Shown: positions 1 through 5,358 of the stretch, piece by piece
Layout: each line of letters opens with the position of its first letter
Numbering within the stretch: the stretch's first letter is position 1
From: an uncultured Caldilinea sp.
GTDB taxonomy: Bacteria > Chloroflexota > Anaerolineae > Caldilineales > Caldilineaceae
Assembly (NCBI GenBank): GCA_937928035.1
Contig: CALFWA010000334.1
Location: 1 to 5,358, forward strand
Direction of reading: 5' to 3'
DNA: 5,358 bases
Position numbers and translations under genes: made by a program
The notes under the pieces: model-generated
Told to the model about the DNA's origin: nothing
Seen by the model: only the letters and a program-made list of their open reading frames with translations
Databases searched by the model: none

Positions 1-46
1 CGGTGAGGGTGGCTGCAGAGAGACGACTCACAATGTTCGATTTCAT
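1..46 (-). CDS. N-terminal fragment of a divergent gene (unknown product), cut by window edge
   Basis: On the minus strand an ATG at 46-44 opens a reading frame of 15 codons that runs off the window without a stop: MKSNIVSRLSAATLT. It is preceded by a good Shine-Dalgarno stretch (AGAGGGGTGAT; the AGGGG core is at 58-54 with a 7-base spacer). The MK start with a basic residue and then small and hydrophobic residues would fit the beginning of a signal peptide or membrane segment, but too little is visible to name a function. A second ATG three codons' distance upstream (51-49) hits TGA at once, so 46 is the only sensible start. The gene would be divergent to the RNase gene, with about 214 bases between the two starts. 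What supports it is the ribosome-binding site plus an open frame, not length; chance is a real alternative. Confidence 0.42.
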   Translation of the reverse strand, partial: MKSNIVSRLSAATLT

Positions 47-120
47 GGCATCACCCCTCTCAAACAAACCACTGTCATCGACACGCAACAAAAAGACAAC
101 CAGGATCGAAATTTTGGGGG

Positions 121-148
121 TTGAACTTATTTCAAAATGCATTACAAT
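121..148 (+). promoter_or_regulatory. Candidate sigma-70-type promoter for the beta-CASP RNase gene
   Basis: TTGAAC (121-126; 4 of 6 matches to TTGACA) and TACAAT (143-148; 5 of 6 matches to TATAAT) are separated by 16 bases. They lie in the most AT-rich part of the region between the left-edge divergent start and the RNase start. Transcription would begin near 155, giving a leader of about 105 bases. The call rests on consensus matching only. Confidence 0.35.
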
Positions 149-153
149 ATGCA
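138..153. repeat. Short inverted repeat around the candidate -10 box
   Basis: TGCAT (138-142) and ATGCA (149-153) are perfect inverted 5-base arms that exactly flank the candidate -10 hexamer TACAAT. A dyad placed there could be an operator shared by the two divergent genes, but arms this short arise by chance in AT-rich DNA, so this is a weak call. Confidence 0.25.
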
Positions 154-260
154 ATAAGAACAGCAACTTGCATAGCAGAAATGCTCGTAATGACCACCAG
201 GACAGCAGCGTTTCCGCAGCCAGCGTCATTGAAAAGGAACCAAAAAGGAAACCTCGCTGC

Positions 261-1667
<1,407 letters not shown>

Positions 1668-1671
1668 ACGT

Positions 1672-1685
1672 CTTCAATGGTGAAG
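1672..1685 (+). other. Small hairpin just after the RNase stop codon
   Basis: CTTCA (1672-1676) and TGAAG (1681-1685) form a 5-base stem with an ATGG loop, five bases after the stop codon. It is followed only by CGGTCTTTCT, so the stem and U-tract are both weak for an intrinsic terminator. Read-through into the LysM-PA14 gene remains possible. The rest of the 169-base gap shows no gene and no riboswitch I can recognise. Confidence 0.3.
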
Positions 1686-1821
1686 CGGTCTTTCTAATCG
1701 GATTCAACGAAGATTCGGCGTCATGTGTCGAGACAAACGCAAAAGCACGTCGACTCCGTTGGGCATACAACATGATCGGGCGCACAACTCGAACAACAGG
1801 CATCTCATGAATAGGATAAGG

Positions 1822-1828
1822 AAAGGAG
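1822..1828 (+). promoter_or_regulatory. Shine-Dalgarno site that fixes the start of the LysM-PA14 gene
   Basis: AAAGGAG lies 8 bases before ATG 1837. The same frame is open back to ATG 1723, with a further ATG at 1807. Neither of those has a comparable site, and both would put charged, non-hydrophobic residues ahead of an otherwise complete signal peptide. The site therefore decides for 1837. Confidence 0.8.
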
Positions 1829-1836
1829 TCGAAACT

Positions 1837-2784
<948 letters not shown>

Positions 2785-2810
2785 CGTGAAGGGGCGTGAA
2801 TGAACCTTCC

Positions 2811-2852
2811 AAAACCCGGGGGAGCGCTCGGCTGCCTCCGGGTTTTGTTTTT

Positions 2853-2854
<2 letters not shown>
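2811..2854. terminator. Intrinsic terminator between convergent genes, strong on + strand
   Basis: The left arm 2811-2822 (AAAACCCGGGGG) pairs with 2835-2846 (CCTCCGGGTTTT) in a 12-base stem containing one G-U pair, with a 12-base loop. On the plus strand the arm is followed by G and seven Ts (2848-2854), a classical terminator 26 bases after the LysM-PA14 stop codon. Read on the minus strand, the same stem ends in only four Us contributed by its own arm, so termination of the ygfZ transcript there would be weaker. The ygfZ stop codon (2855-2853) overlaps the distal end of the T-tract. Confidence 0.88.
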
Positions 2855-5143
<2,289 letters not shown>

Positions 5144-5175
5144 GCGCGCTGGTGACGGGACAAATCATGCTTCAG

Positions 5176-5186
5176 ACTGATTCAGT
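5176..5186. repeat. Small palindrome in the 5' leader of the hydrolase-ygfZ operon
   Basis: ACTGA (5176-5180) and TCAGT (5182-5186) are perfect inverted arms around one T. Further inverted tetramers ATGC (5167-5170) and GCAT (5187-5190) lie outside. The palindrome falls about 10-20 bases after the expected transcription start, a position where a repressor could act. The arms are short, so this is only a candidate. Confidence 0.25.
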
Positions 5187-5201
5187 GCATCGTTGTGCGA
5201 A

Positions 5202-5212
5202 ATTATAGCATA
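5202..5212 (-). promoter_or_regulatory. Extended -10 promoter for the hydrolase-ygfZ operon
   Basis: Read on the minus strand, 5212-5202 is TATGCTATAAT: a perfect TATAAT hexamer preceded by the TRTGN extended -10 element. No good -35 box is found at 16-18 bases (the 17-base position reads ACAATA), which is usual for extended -10 promoters. The predicted start near 5195 gives a leader of about 52 bases before ATG 5143. Confidence 0.65.
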
Positions 5213-5336
5213 CAGAAAGAGCGTTATTGTTCAGCAACCCGTAGGCGCTTGCAGCTGCGCATCCTGAATTCCCCAAGGCCTTGCAGGCCATCAAGAGCGT
5301 GAGACTCTCAGCCGCACCTATGACGTTCCCTGGCCC

Positions 5337-5358
5337 CCTCTCCCAAGGTTGGGAGAGG
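5337..5358. repeat. Dispersed-type palindromic repeat, cut by window edge
   Basis: CCTCTCCCAA (5337-5346) and TTGGGAGAGG (5349-5358) are perfect 10-base inverted arms around GG. Three more C bases at 5334-5336 suggest that the arms continue past the end of the window. From memory, this type of sequence recurs in intergenic DNA of Chloroflexota and some other GC-rich genomes. The preceding stretch 5213-5336 shows no gene, only minor inverted repeats such as GGCCT/AGGCC (5277-5289). Confidence 0.6.

Noticed and set aside
1693..1698. TCTAAT as the -10 box of a separate promoter for the LysM-PA14 gene
   Set aside because: It matches 5 of 6 bases of TATAAT, but there is no acceptable -35 box at 16-18 bases and no extended -10 element.
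1672..1700. Intrinsic terminator after the RNase gene
   Set aside because: The stem is only 5 bases of mostly A-T pairs and the following tract is interrupted, so it is listed only as a weak hairpin.
1723..1836. Longer version of the LysM-PA14 protein starting at ATG 1723 or 1807
   Set aside because: It would bury a complete signal peptide behind a polar, charged segment, and neither ATG has a ribosome-binding site as good as AAAGGAG before 1837.
1668..1836. A c-di-AMP (ydaO-type) riboswitch, often found before LysM and wall-protein genes
   Set aside because: I could not find the conserved core segments or a convincing multi-helix fold, and the gap lacks a terminator or sequestered ribosome-binding site.

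Overview
The window looks like chromosomal DNA of a GC-rich bacterium, most likely a member of the Chloroflexota (Caldilinea/Anaerolineae-like). This is inferred from protein style: cysteine-bracketed LysM repeats ending in LCIP, a proline rod joined to a PA14 module, a lipoprotein with a CarboxypepD_reg-like domain, and a dispersed CCTCTCCC/GGGAGAGG palindrome. No marker gene settles the phylum.

Layout. Positions 1-46 probably hold the first codons of a gene that leaves the window on the minus strand. Positions 47-260 are an AT-richer divergent intergenic region with a candidate promoter. Positions 261-1667 (+) encode a beta-CASP metallo-beta-lactamase-fold RNase of the YSH1/CPSF-73-like group. 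Positions 1837-2784 (+) encode a secreted protein with two LysM repeats, an uninterrupted 22-proline rod and a C-terminal PA14 domain. A strong hairpin terminator (2811-2854) separates this gene from a convergent minus-strand pair. The first gene of that pair (5143-3827) encodes a lipoprotein with a beta-sandwich CarboxypepD_reg-like domain and an alpha/beta-hydrolase domain. The second (3830-2853) encodes a YgfZ/GcvT-family folate-binding protein, and its start codon overlaps the stop codon of the first gene (ATGA). An extended -10 promoter (TATGCTATAAT) lies upstream of the pair. The right edge is gene-free and ends inside a palindromic repeat.

How the genes relate. The two minus-strand genes are almost certainly one transcription unit with translational coupling, although an envelope hydrolase and an Fe-S-cluster maintenance factor share no obvious pathway. 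The two plus-strand genes point the same way but are 169 bases apart with no clear shared function, and they may be transcribed separately. The LysM-PA14 protein and the lipoprotein hydrolase are both envelope proteins. The RNase and YgfZ are cytoplasmic housekeeping-type proteins.

I see no convincing new multi-gene system. The points most worth a second look are the polyproline rod protein with its CxC-LysM cysteine pattern, the coupled hydrolase-ygfZ pair, the stop codon of ygfZ inside the terminator T-tract, and the truncated divergent gene at the left edge.
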